26,715 nucleotides of DNA. It comes from Chara braunii (Eukaryota; Streptophyta; Charophyceae; Charales; Characeae). Shown in pieces: positions 1 through 9,949 of this stretch (within the stretch, counting starts at the first letter, position 1; each line of letters begins with the position of its first letter). The DNA lies in the NCBI GenBank assembly GCA_003427395.1, contig BFEA01000026.1, positions 3,494,868 through 3,521,582 of the forward strand. Reading direction: 5' to 3'. The notes under the pieces are model-generated. The model was given only the letters and a program-made list of their open reading frames with translations. It was not told where the DNA came from and made no database searches. The position numbers were made by a program, and so were the translations under genes.

Positions 1-32
<32 letters not shown>

Positions 33-136
33 CGCACACACACGCGCACGCAAGCACGCACACGCACACATGCACACACACATAGAAACACACACACAGG
101 CACACACACACATGCGCACACACAAGTACACACACA
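1..136. repeat. CA microsatellite, imperfect
   Basis: The window opens inside a long (CA)n tract with scattered CG, CAAG, ATAG and TG interruptions, grading into unique sequence at about 137. The true left end is outside the window. The interruptions indicate an old, decaying dinucleotide repeat rather than a recently expanded one. Confidence 0.97.
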
Positions 137-408
137 AACACTCTGAGCCCTAGGGCCTGGCAAGACTCAATACTGCTGGTTTGAGACTTGGCAAGATTGG
201 GCATCGTTGATTTGGGACTCGGTGAGAAAATTCAGGGAATTAGAGTAGGAGAGAAGGTTGGTGGCATTTGCTGCCCTGCTTGGTTTTTCTAGTCTATTTC
301 TGTGGCACTCCGTGTTGTCTAACATCGGGTTTGGCTGGACAAAGAAGGGGGAGGGGCATAATGATGGTGTGCTTATCTGTTGTAATTCTTCCTCTTTTCT
401 GCTGGTAG

Positions 409-552
409 GAGCTGGCGGCAGCAGTGGCAGAAGCACTAGCATCAGATGGTGTCAGCTTGATCGACTGCCGCTTCCACAAGGACGACTACTCGGAAGAGCT
501 CCTCTTCTTCTGCAACGCCATGGTTGAATTTGCCCAATCAGTGACAAAGTAA
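409..552 (+). CDS. C-terminal exon of a pyruvate decarboxylase-like ThDP enzyme (partial)
   Basis: A 47-codon open segment begins just after a pyrimidine-rich splice acceptor (TTCCTCTTTTCTGCTGGTAG, AG at 407-408) and ends at TAA 550-552. It encodes an Ala-rich helix and then LIDCRFHKDDYSEELL. Plant and fungal pyruvate decarboxylases end with the same architecture: an EL..AI.A.A helix, a strand, then HKDD.S.ELL a few tens of residues from the C terminus. Such enzymes convert pyruvate to acetaldehyde and CO2 with thiamine diphosphate and Mg2+ in the cytosol. The tail after ELL differs from the usual plant ending, so another member of the ThDP decarboxylase family is possible. All catalytic exons would lie to the left of the window. 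The family is assigned from motif memory; the exon structure is inferred. Confidence 0.6.
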   Translation, partial: ELAAAVAEALASDGVSLIDCRFHKDDYSEELLFFCNAMVEFAQSVTK

Positions 553-820
553 CTCCTCCAGCAATAAGCAGTCAAGATTTCCTGCAGCCTAATCTGGAAG
601 GTAAGTCTTGGCAGTAACTGTTTCAGCTTTCAAGTTGAAGAGGTGTAAATGTTGGTATAGGTCCTATTCACTGCTTTGGCCACAATGGATGGATTTCTCG
701 CAACGCATCTTTTGATCGACTGCTTCGATGTGCGAGGTGGTGGAAATTGCTCATACGCATGATAAGGCCAGCGAAGTTTAACTTTTATACTTACTGTGCA
801 TTTGAAAACGAAGTAGTAAT
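553..820 (+). other. Probable 3' UTR with a strong 5' splice site, then unique DNA
   Basis: The stretch after the decarboxylase stop has no open frame of note. A near-perfect donor (GGAAG followed by GTAAGT, GT at 601-602) sits 48 nt after the stop. This suggests an intron in the 3' UTR or an alternative last exon. No convincing acceptor or polyadenylation signal could be fixed. Confidence 0.35.
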
Positions 821-1140
821 TTACCTTTTAGTAGTCCATTGTGGTGGCGGTACTTGTTACTTATGTTATTACCTTTTAGTAATCCATTGTGGTGGCGGTA
901 CTTGGTACTTATATAGAGTGGTTAAAAAAATTGTTGATGAATGCATTGGGTCTTAAAGCGGCACTGACTACTTGGTGGTACTTGTTACTTATGTTACTTA
1001 TGTTTACTTATGTTACTTATGTTTACTTATGTTACTTATATTACCTTTAAGTAATCCATTGTGGTGGCGGTGCTTGGTACTTATGTAGAGTGGTTAAAAG
1101 GAGTTGTTGATGAATGCATTGGGTCTCAAAGTGGTACTTA
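820..1140. repeat. Local duplications, 172-bp unit plus TACTTATGTT minisatellite
   Basis: A segment beginning ATTACCTTTTAGTAATCC at 868 recurs at 1040 (period 172) and runs through a shared GTTGATGAATGCATTGGGTCT. A third partial copy of its first 45 bases starts near 820. Between the long copies, at about 978-1040, lies a 9-10 bp repeat of TACTTATGTT/TACTTATGTTT. No coding potential is evident. The mix of long duplication and short slippage repeat suggests unequal exchange followed by slippage. Confidence 0.85.
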
Positions 1141-1673
1141 CTACTTAGCGCTTACGTACAGTAGGTTAAAAGTTAACGGGACTTGCAGTAATTTACGTTT
1201 CTCATGGAATGATGAAAAGGGCTGACCCACCTGCTCTCTCGGTGGGAGAGCCGGGGCCGCAGGAGGCTGAGGGGTCAAGCATGCGAATGGCTGGGACCCA
1301 GAGATGAGAGGGCACATATGCTGAGTCGAATTAGACTCGGGGGGGGTGTAGACCTCCTTGGATATAGGGGCAGGGGAAGGGGTAGGTTCCACAGTAGGTA
1401 GGATAGTCGGGTGTTAGGCTGGAAGGAGGAAGGAAACAGGAAACATGTTTGTTTTGGTCCAGTAGGCGACCAGACGAAACGGACCGTAGAGTTACATGCC
1501 ATTCAGATGCTGCTTCACGTCGATTTCGACAGTATCGGGGATTCAGCTCGATGATGGTGTACTCCCCTATTGGGGTTTTCCTTTCTTGCGTTATCCCCAT
1601 TTGTGCTCGGGATACTGTGTGTGGCTTTTGGCTTGACCAAGTAGTATCGTGTCTGTTGTCGATTTGTCCCTTC
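1141..1673. other. No gene recognised
   Basis: This is unique sequence of mixed composition. Short open frames occur on both strands, but none has recognisable motifs, splice context or a family match. I see nothing further to annotate. Confidence 0.5.
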
Positions 1674-1724
1674 TCCTTTTCTTCTTCTTCTTCTTCTTCT
1701 TCTTCTTCTTCTTCTTCTTCTTCT

Positions 1725-1777
<53 letters not shown>

Positions 1778-1778
1778 N

Positions 1779-1856
<78 letters not shown>
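1674..1856. repeat. Compound microsatellite (CTT)n(CT)n with one N
   Basis: About 50 bp of CTT units pass directly into about 125 bp of CT. A single ambiguous base at 1778 interrupts the CT run and probably marks a collapsed or unresolved repeat length. Long apparent Ser-Leu and Arg-Glu reading frames through it are artefacts of the repeat. Confidence 0.98.
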
Positions 1857-1858
<2 letters not shown>

Positions 1859-2418
1859 CCTTCTTCTTCGATGAAACTATGGAATGATGTCTTGGGTATT
1901 TTGCATGTGACTCACATGTCTTGCTTTGCATGCGTGTGGATTCTGTCGAATTGTTCAATACTCCAGTTCTTTGGGTTCCTATTCGGGTCAAACTGGTCCC
2001 GTAAAAACGAAGCTGGGCAACGCTCCCAGTGCCGGCAATTGTGGGGTGCCGGCCCCTATTCACCTTGATGTGCAATTAATGAGTTTTTCAAAAAGGGCTG
2101 AAGGGCCAAGGCGGCACTATGGACAACCTGTCCCAAGTGGAAGCAGTGATTGGCTCTCCTTTTACAGTCTTCTGTTCAGGCCAGGTCTGGATCATGTATG
2201 AAGGGGAGTTGGGGCGTGGCCGCCGGCCGCCGCACTACTCACCAAATGTACGAAAGGAGAACGAATCTTCCGCTAGAACACGGAAAGATTCACCGCCATC
2301 ATTTTTTCATCTTTTGTGCATGCGTCGGGTATTGCGGCGAGGCCCTTTGTCTTAAACTCGTCTGATCAGAGACAGTGCATCTCTGCAAGCAGGCAGATAA
2401 CCACAGATTCAGAGAATT
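1857..2418. other. No gene recognised
   Basis: This is unique sequence with a CG-rich patch near 2210-2235. Small overlapping open frames exist, but none shows family motifs or splice context. Confidence 0.45.
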
Positions 2419-2428
2419 GAGTTGCCAA

Positions 2429-2446
2429 AAAAAAAAAAAAAAAAGA
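2429..2446. repeat. Poly(A) run flanked by a repeated decamer
   Basis: A run of about 18 A residues lies between two copies of GAGTTGCCAA (2419-2428 and 2450-2459). The arrangement resembles the A-tail and target-site duplication of a retroposed element, but no element body sits between the copies. Confidence 0.6.
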
Positions 2447-2459
2447 ACTGAGTTGCCAA

Positions 2460-2643
2460 GAGCGACCAAAAGGCCCAGCTCAGTTGGTACACCTATGAAG
2501 TGTTGAAATACAGACCTGAGCTCGATTCCAGGTGGAACTCTATGAATGAAATCAAATATTCTCGGGACATACTCGGGGCATACTCACACTGGGACCTATA
2601 ATCCCAAATCCCCCCCCAAAAAAGGTAGAGGACTGGTCACACA
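2460..2643 (+). mobile_element. tRNA-derived SINE, copy 1
   Basis: A Pol III A-box-like CAGCTCAGTTGG (2476-2487) is followed about 42 bp later by a B-box-like GAGCTCGATTCC (2518-2529), the spacing expected of a tRNA. The region between does not fold as a clean tRNA. It continues into about 100 bp of non-tRNA sequence ending near a C-run and A-run (2611-2623). GAGTTGCCAA at 2450-2459 and 2644-2653 may be the target-site duplication, which sets the boundaries given. The same family recurs on the minus strand at 4256-4345. SINEs are non-autonomous and rely on LINE enzymes in trans. Confidence 0.65.
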
Positions 2644-2659
2644 GAGTTGCCAAAGTCCT

Positions 2660-3820
2660 AAATGTACCATTTGTGTGCCCATTTGTCAGCAGCCTGTGCA
2701 TCCACGGAGCAAGGGAATTTGTGGTCACCTCTCTGGAGGTGACGGCAAATGCCCTATTTCTTTTTTGTCATTTTCTTCGAGAAGAAATGGTGAAAATTTG
2801 TTCACGAAAGTTCTTGCACAATTTGTGGATGGTGCCATGTGACCAGCAAAGTACCAAATCGCCATTGCTCTAGACGGTCAGGACCTTGTCCACAAGGACT
2901 GTTTTACTTATTTCCAGATGTAATTGCGGCCATATGCGTCCTGCTCCAGTCGCCAATGCGCTCAGATGCATTTCTGATAAGTGCTAGTGTGAGTGTGCCC
3001 TCAGGCCCGGTGTCCTTCTGAGAAAAGGCCGTAATCGAATGGGCAAGAAAAATACAGCCCCGGGCAAAGAAGACCGTGCTGAGTTCGAAAAGGCGACGGA
3101 AGAACCGACGGCCATGGTGTCAGACCCGGTGTCATATTTACAGGGGTCGGCCGTGGGGTCAGAGGAGGAAGGGTGGGGAGGGGGAACCAAAAAAAAAAAA
3201 AGCCCAATGGGTACTTTTTTTTTGGCCCGAAATCGCTCTTTTCGAGTTGGCGCGTGGTTTCTTTGCTGGGCGCGAGTGTGGTTTGCCGTAAGGGTTTCGA
3301 TTCTTTCGAAACATGCCTCGCCGGCCGTCATTTCAAAAAGAACAGGGTTGCCAAGAGCAGCTCAGTAAGTGTTTTGGCTTCAACTTTCCGTAAGATCGAA
3401 GAGATCGTGGTTCATGGTAACCGTTGGAGTTTGCTGCATTCTTCAAAATGACAGAGATATGGACATTACTTCATCTTTCCGTGAACACGCCCAACGACTC
3501 CTTCTGTCAGCTAACCTCCCCTTCGCCCCCGATTCTCTAAGTTAACCCCAAGAGGTGATGGTTCGATATGATCGGGAAAGCCAGTTAATGGACACTGTGG
3601 AAAAGCCAGATGCAGTATCAAGCTGGACTCGACAAGAAGTTGAAGAGAAAAAGTGTGGGCCTCTACAAGTCGAAGGATCTCATCAAATCGAAGATATCTA
3701 GGCGGAGATCATTCATGGAAAATTTAATGCTCATGGAACAGAGGAAAGGTGAAGAGGAAAGTATTCTGACAACATTCCACAGAGAATGGTGGGCCAGAGG
3801 GGAGGTGGCCTCGGTTAGAG
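2660..3820. other. No gene recognised; possible SINE-head fragment at 3346-3370
   Basis: This is unique sequence with several short A- and T-runs (3189-3200, 3216-3224). At 3346-3370 GGTTGCCAAGAGC is followed by AGCTCAGT. This matches the head of SINE copy 1 with an internal deletion and may be a fragment of the same family. Short open frames overlap on both strands without recognisable content. Confidence 0.35.
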
Positions 3821-3821
3821 G

Positions 3822-3824
<3 letters not shown>

Positions 3825-3887
<63 letters not shown>

Positions 3888-3888
3888 N

Positions 3889-3963
<75 letters not shown>
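3825..3963. repeat. CT microsatellite with one N
   Basis: About 139 bp of pure CT are interrupted by a single N at 3888. The layout matches the CT tract at 1729-1854, which also has one central N. Length is therefore unreliable at both loci. Confidence 0.98.
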
Positions 3964-3965
<2 letters not shown>

Positions 3966-4255
3966 AGCTGGAAACCGTGCTAGGTGGCGCAATTCAGACC
4001 GACTACCAAGAATGCAGCCACATCATCAGGAAGACTACCACCGTACCACGTGATCTTAACATATTAACAGGAGTGCAATACTGCACACTCAGTCGAACAC
4101 TATTCGGAGAACTGCGGCCGAGCGAAATAGTGGCTCTCTAATTCCAGAGAACGCACAAGAAGAAACTTTTAAGGAAGCAGAATAAGGCGGGAGATGACAT
4201 GGAGAGGGAGGAGAGGAAGAGCACATGTTCGGAGCCCACTATGGTCTGCCGGCCG

Positions 4256-4345
4256 GCTTTGTTTTTTCTTTCGGGTGTGAACCCAGGTCTGGTCAGGCTG
4301 TATATCAACAGTTCATTCGTATAACAACTGAGCTAGGCCCGTGGT
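4256..4345 (-). mobile_element. tRNA-derived SINE, copy 2
   Basis: On the minus strand GGGCCTAGCTCAGTTG gives an A-box (4325-4335). GGGTTCACACCC gives a B-box (4273-4284) about 50 bp downstream, followed by an A-rich tail (GAAAGAAAAAAC, 4261-4272). The A-box flank and the following ATGAA.TGTTGA.ATACAG.C segment match SINE copy 1 at 2472-2515, so the two are the same family. This copy keeps a better B-box and is shorter, ending soon after the tRNA-like head. Confidence 0.65.
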
Positions 4346-4361
4346 TTGCAGACTGTCAGCT

Positions 4362-4429
4362 ATGATGATGATAATGATGATGATGATGATGAGGAGGAGG
4401 AGGAGGAGGAGGAGGAGGAGGAGGAGGAG
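4362..4429. repeat. Compound microsatellite (GAT)n(GAG)n
   Basis: GAT units with one AAT variant change abruptly to GAG units at about 4391 and run to 4429. It is flanked by unique DNA with no coding context. Confidence 0.97.
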
Positions 4430-5127
4430 TCCAGAAGGGTCTTGGAGTAGAAGTAGACAGAGTTAAGGGGACTTTGGTTTTTCATCGACCTGTTGGAGTT
4501 GAAATAAGTTTCTCAACAGGCAGTCTTGAGGGGGGGAGAGAAGCAAAGAAAGTGTTTGGTTTTTGTTAGACGGTTTTGGGGGGAGGGAGTAACCCTAACC
4601 CTGAGCAAGGACTATTGTCTTTCGATGTGGGCTGATCCAGCAGGAAATCTCCTCCGCAGGAGGAGAAAGCAATGTTGACGGAGGTTGGATGGGTGTTTAT
4701 CCTGAGGGCCTGTGACAGTAGCCGTAACAAGGGTGAAGCGTTGGGCGGTTATTCTATGTAATTATTCTGACTTGGAACGGAGCCAGGAACTTGGTTTCTT
4801 GTTGTAGCCCTGGAATCTGCATCGGAGGTTTATCATCAGCTTGTCGTGTGACTGTCTTTATCCCTGGACACAGGAGACTGGCATCTGTTTTGTACATCAG
4901 CTAAAGTCTTCTCGGGTGTCTGTCTCTACTTGGCATACATCTATGAGAATTAACCAACCAACACAACCCAACCCAACCCAACCCCTCACCATCCCACCCT
5001 CCTCCCCTCCCCTCTTGCACCCCCTCCTCTCCTCTGTACCTCATCTGGTCCTCAGAGCAATATCATCAGTGCAACTTTGGGCAACTGCTGTGTGCAATCC
5101 CAAGGAATATTTCCAGAATTCCAACTG
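4430..5127. other. No gene recognised; short CCCAA and CT-rich patches
   Basis: The stretch contains two telomere-like AACCCT units (4591-4602), a short (CCCAA)n run (4966-4985) and a CCTCC-rich patch to 5035. No splice-supported or conserved reading frame was seen. Confidence 0.45.
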
Positions 5128-5128
5128 C

Positions 5129-5160
<32 letters not shown>

Positions 5161-5234
5161 GGGGTTTTTTGGGATTTTTTGGGGTTTTGGGGGGGGGGTT
5201 GGGGGGGCTTGGGTTTTTTTAGGGTTTTTTGGGG
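5128..5234 (+). repeat. (TTTTG)n and G/T tract, G-quadruplex-prone
   Basis: TTTTG pentamers (5130-5155) run into alternating T- and G-blocks with G-runs of 3 to 10 separated by T-loops of 2 to 7. On the plus strand at 5161-5234 there are well over four G-runs of at least three, which fits the consensus for intramolecular G-quadruplex formation. Apparent Phe/Gly-rich peptides here are compositional. Confidence 0.85.
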
Positions 5235-6399
5235 TAAGCAATGGCATGGGTTGCTATTGGGGGTGGCCTGAGCATTCGCCCAGTCATAACGGTGTGCCAT
5301 TAATTGGCGCCTGTCAATTGGTGGGGAGCATGAAATGCTGGAAACGGGGTCCAGCGTCCCATTACAGAGCACGGTGGCGCAGTATTTACTGAGCAATTTC
5401 AGAATTCGAGCTCTAGCGCTGGAAATCTGAGATCATGGAGGAAGAACAGGGCTGTCGTGGAGATGTAATCTTGAGACCCCCATATGGCACCCTTAGTTCT
5501 GCTCCATCCCCATTGTCCTTATGCAGGGAATTGTTGTCATGCAGTTGTGATCATCATACTTCCCTCGGACGAAAGAGTAGCAAAACACATGCTCATGCAC
5601 AATGCACATGTCTCTGTGAGGGGGGTCAACGGATTTCAAAATGGAATGGAAATGGTGTAATATACTAATATTTACTATTTTGAGCATTAGATTTTTCGAA
5701 GTCACTGTGGGGAATTCTGACACAAACATGATTTCGTTTTCAAACCACTTGGCAAATATGAAAATTGAAATTTGCAATTAATTTTGGCACAAAAGAAACA
5801 CAAGGAGCTATTAGGCCAGTGTATTCTTCAACTTACAGCGTTCCTCTCAATCTGGAGAAGGAAGTTTTGCAGTCCTTCACTGTAGCCCAATTATCTCACG
5901 ATGTAGGTGTTGTCTTATTTGAGCCCACGTTGCAAGCCATTAATTTGGCATGAATTACTTACCCGGTCTGTGGACCCCATCTGCATCACCATGTCCCTTG
6001 GGATGCTAACCGCCAAACCTCCAATTGTTGCCCAGTGGCCTCTCCATCAGTCCCTGTTTGGCCAATCATGCTATAGAAATTGGCTCGGGCCGGGGAGAGC
6101 CAGGAGGTTGGTTGTGTGGGCGCCAAGAGGAAGTAAGGAGGGGGAAGAAGGTAGTTGAGACACGAAATCAAGAAAGGCAAACGGAGATAGGGACAAAGGA
6201 GAACCTTTCAGCAAGAAAGGGAGGGGAAGGATTGAGGCATGGGGAGAAAACGAGTTTGTACAAAAAGTCGTGCATGTGAGAGGACAGTGTTCGGTTGAGA
6301 GTAGCAGCAAAGACAAAACAGCAGAAGTGTCCCGCTGTCGGGCGGCCGAAGGACAGTCGGCCACCCGAAATCCGACTGACTGACCCTTAGTTTATCTGT
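5235..6399. other. No gene recognised
   Basis: This is unique sequence. A purine-rich stretch (6110-6260) makes open frames on both strands but lacks motifs. Nothing further is supported. Confidence 0.4.
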
Positions 6400-6639
6400 C
6401 TATAGAGTGATTGGCCGCGACTTTTGTCCGACCCTACGGGAGAAATTAGGGGTAAGAAAGGGACCCCTAATATTTTCCATGACAAGTATTAAGACTGATC
6501 CTTGAAATCGACGAAATGAACGGCCACGCTTGTTGCGCTTAGTACCCATGGTTCTCGCCCGTTCCGAGGCTAGTTCCGGAGCGGGTAGCCCCGGGACGGA
6601 AATACAGACATGGGCCTCGGCGCGGCTCTTTTGCATCAT
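6400..6639 (-). other. Small unrecognised ORF, 79 codons
   Basis: An ATG-initiated minus-strand frame encodes a basic, Arg/Ser/Pro-rich peptide ending at a stop beside 6400. No domain or localisation signal is recognised and no splice context was found. It abuts an AT-rich region. It could be a remnant of an exon or a chance frame. Confidence 0.15.
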
Positions 6640-6660
6640 GCGATTGGTGTCGGAAAGACC

Positions 6661-7090
6661 CCACAGATTTTATTAATTTTAATATCAAAATTAAAAATGG
6701 GGAAAAGAGTTAAGAACAGTAGAAGGGAAGGCAAAAACGGAATATTCTTTATTACATTCAAATTCCTTGGTATTTAATTTTTATGGAGTCGCTCTCATTA
6801 TTTGTTATTTCCGGTAATAGAATCAAAAATAAGAAACAGAATTAAAACTATGGGAGGAAGAGAAAACATGGGGATCTTCGTTATTTAATTGAATTTCATC
6901 GGGAATTATTTCTTATGAAATTGCCTCTATTTTCATTATTTTTCATAATAGACTTAAGAAATAAGGAAAATAATTTAAAAAATGATAAAAGGGAAGAAAA
7001 CCCACGGTTATTAAATGATTGACTAATTTTGGCTCAAATTATTCGCGATCGGATCTAACCTCAGATTATTTATTTATTATATTTCTGACG
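6661..7090. other. AT-rich spacer
   Basis: The tract is strongly A+T-rich, with many ATTAATTTT/AAAATTA-type words and no open frame worth reporting. The composition shift is abrupt at both ends and resembles the AT-rich block at 11290-12700. Confidence 0.7.
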
Positions 7091-8595
7091 ATCCTCTCTA
7101 TTTCCCGACGATTGAGAGCTCGCATGACTTACCTGATTTCCCCGATTCCTAGCCTCACCGCGATGTATGTGTTATGAGTGTGGGGTTAGATGGTTGCCGT
7201 AGTGTTACCGCTGGTGCTATTTTGGTTGTGCCGCTTGACTTCATTACTTCGGTGGCTGCTGGTTCGATTCGGCACGTGGTTCCGGAGGTTCGGAACTATT
7301 ACGGGATTGCGCCGTTGTGCGGTATTCGACATGTTTCAGGTCCGTTTTAGTTCGGCATTGGTATGGTAATGATTCTGTACTATTACAGGGCTGCGAAATT
7401 GAACGGTATTAGTCACGAACCAGGCATGGTAACGGTTAAGAGTGCTGCAGTTCAGATTGGTTGCTCCAGGTTCGGTACTGGCATGAGTCGAGTGGCAATG
7501 GGATCCTGGTTCGATGCTACTATTTTCGGGCATGCTTACTGGTCCAACGTTTACAAGGCTCATCACAATTCGGGACTGTTCTTTCTGGTACAGATACAGG
7601 TTTGCCTCAGATGGCCGCAAAACCGGCTCTATTGTTCGGCCATCCTCACGGGTTCGTGCGGGGCGAGAGCTGCCTTTTACGGCGATAAATCTAAAGAGAT
7701 GATACTCAATCCAGTGGACTGAGCCATGATTATGGTATGTGCTGCACCTGGTGCCATTGTATCTGCGACGGGCTGTTGCGGTAGGGACCAGCCTCATATT
7801 AAAAAATGACAGCGAATAGAATGGTCTACAGTGTACTGGGGTTTGTAATCTGGCAGCCTGTACCATCCTTGGTGTATGGAGTGGCCGGTGGGCTTGCTTT
7901 GCAGCAACCGGACGGGGGTTGACACCGTCTGTAGCAGCCTTCAGACCATAAATCAGTGCAGGCCTTACACAGTTTTTAGTACTCAGGACCCAGTGTGAAG
8001 AGGCACAGTAAGTAGGCCTCACCCTGGTTTGAGGCCTCGACCTACGGGCCTGGAGGTGAGTCTTGGAGGGTGAGGCCTACAGTCAGTAAGGCATATAACA
8101 AGTGCGGGTGAAGTGATTGGGGGCAGTCAGGAGAAGCGTGCTAGGCGTACCCCACCCACATCGGCATTCCGAGGCAAGGTACGATGTCCGGTTGGTGAGG
8201 GGGAGGACGGAATGTGTCAGGCGTGCACAATCGCACTGGAGGTCGTGGGAAACACGCCCGTCCGGAGCGGTCAGCGAAGCGGAGCGTGCGCTCTGTGCAG
8301 TGAATGAGTGATGGAATGATCGAACGTCATAGTGGAGTTCGGGCACCTCTGGGCGCAAGTCAGGAGTTCGCGGAGTGAAGGCGATTTGATCATGGAGGAG
8401 GTGATCAGCCAGTGCGCGAGGTCAGTACGGATTACTCCAGTTCCTCTGGCACGTGCTTTTAGGGGAGAACGGCTAACAGAGGGAAATGCAGGTTCGGACA
8501 GCAAAGCTTCTTTTAGCGTGCAGGGCGTGCTCAACTTATGCATGTGAGTAACTAAGCGGAGTCTAATCCTTGACGGGGCTGCTTCACTTCTGAGG
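7091..8595. other. No gene recognised
   Basis: Composition is balanced. A 228-codon minus-strand open frame (7336-8022) is the longest here, but it has irregular composition, no motifs and equally open frames on the other strand, so I do not call it a gene. Short GGTTCGG..TGG words recur loosely at 7335-7530 without forming a clear tandem repeat. Confidence 0.35.
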
Positions 8596-8885
8596 AAGGG
8601 GGCCGGGAAGAAGAAGCGTTCTAGCTATGGTCACTTCTAGTTGGATCAAACAAAATTGTTCGAAATATAAGAGCTTTGCGGGGCTCGTTCTTGCGTAAGT
8701 GCGAGGCTGGACGCACCGAGTGACTCAGGGATAACCGGTAGGAGCCTGCGTGCGGTCGCGAACGTATAACAACGGAGGGCTTCGGCTAAACGATCATCAT
8801 AATGCTGACATGAGGGTCTCAAAGTTGCTGGAGGGGGAGCGAATCAGTGCGTTATGAAACCAGGTGAGTTTGAACTTAAACGGCC
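8596..8885 (+). repeat. Tandem duplication, copy 1 (290 bp)
   Basis: The segment starting AAGGGGGCCGGGAAGAAG is repeated directly from 8886 with only scattered substitutions. This copy lacks a 39-bp block present in copy 2. It contains no open frame of note. Confidence 0.95.
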
Positions 8886-9215
8886 AAGGGGGCCGGGAAG
8901 AAGAAGCGTTCTAGCTATGGTCACTTCTAGTTGGATCAAACAAAACTGTTCGAAATATAAGAGCTCTGCGGGGCTCGTTCTTGCGTAAGTGCAAGGCTGG
9001 ATGCACCGAGTGACTCAGGGATAACCGGTAGGAGCCTGCGCGCGGTCGCGAACGTATAACAACGGAGGGCTTCGGCTGGAGCAACAGTCAGTCCGGGAGG
9101 AGGATCTGTCTTTGATAAACGATCATCATAATGCTGATATTAGGGTCTCAAGTTAGTGGAGGGGGAGCGAATCAGTGCGTTATGAAACTAGGTGAGTTTG
9201 AACTTGAACGGTCGA
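8886..9215 (+). repeat. Tandem duplication, copy 2 with a 39-bp extra block
   Basis: Copy 2 matches 8596-8885 except for an extra block at about 9079-9117, after CTTCGGCT and before AAACGATCATC, and a few substitutions. Both copies end near a GGTGAGTTTGAACTT word. The high identity implies a recent duplication. No function is visible. Confidence 0.95.
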
Positions 9216-9949
9216 GGGGGCACAAGTCAGATAGAGAAAAAGCGAAAAGTGGCAGTAGGTAAGGGGGGAGATATTGATGGGGGTATGTTAAGGAGGTTGC
9301 TCATCAAGAGGGCGTCCGGGGGTGGGCAAAAAGGTAGTCTTTACAATACTGAGTAATGTTCCATTGTCATTAGTGAAGGTAACCCAATCGGGTGAGTGTT
9401 GTCGAACGGCAGCAGTTTGCAGGTCCCCCAGAGCTTCGTTTCGCTATGCGATCAGTGCCTCGCATACTCGAGCCGAGGCGGCATTGGAGGGAAGAGGGAA
9501 GTGTCTCTCGCTCTCGCATGGGATAGACCTGTGGGATAGTTCAGTGAGAGGGAAAGAGCTCGAGCGTGAAGCAGCGTCCGCGACGCAAGAAGGCCAGATA
9601 GCGAGAAGGAAGGAGCTTGCAAGAGAGGCTGCGTACCAGAAGTGTGAGTGGCAGAGAACGAGAGGAAGAGGGGGGAAGAGTCGGGGTACCCGAGGAGAGG
9701 AAAAGTTAGCATGAGTGGCGCGCGCGAAAAGAAACTGAGTAACAACATGCTTGAATAGAAGGAGGGAGGAAAGTGAAGGGAGAGAGAGGGAGTACGTCGA
9801 CAGCGCGGCGGTAGGAGGATGGGCATGAAGTGCTTCGCTAACTACCATGTTCGCTCGACTGCCAAACATCCTTGGCGGTCCCGGCATGCAATCGACGAGT
9901 CGGCAGGATCGAGTCTACGGTTGATCGCAAGGGTATTCGAATATCGAGT
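9216..9949. other. No gene recognised; purine-rich
   Basis: A G/A-rich plus strand (9480-9820) yields open frames on both strands that encode Arg/Glu- or Ser/Leu-rich peptides. These are typical of composition bias. A purine run at 9261-9271 resembles an LTR polypurine tract, but no flanking terminal repeats were found. Confidence 0.4.

Noticed and set aside
1449-2075. Long Ser/Leu and Arg/Glu reading frames through the CT microsatellite
   Set aside because: They exist only because the dinucleotide repeat is open in several frames on both strands, and one passes through an N.
3610-4053. 147-codon frame containing the second CT tract
   Set aside because: Most of its length is the microsatellite; the unique ends show no family resemblance.
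4591-4602. AACCCTAACCCT telomere-like repeat
   Set aside because: Only two units of a six-base variant; too short for an interstitial telomere array.
4841-5392. 183-codon plus-strand frame
   Set aside because: It spans CCCAA, CCTCC and G/T low-complexity tracts that give Pro-, Phe- and Gly-rich peptides; the opposite strand is equally open.
7336-8022. 228-codon minus-strand frame
   Set aside because: It has no domain, irregular composition and overlapping open frames on the plus strand. Nothing supports it beyond length.
9261-9275. AAGGGGGGAGATATTG, a polypurine tract-like sequence next to a possible LTR start
   Set aside because: No pair of long terminal repeats, primer-binding site or pol motifs could be found on either side.
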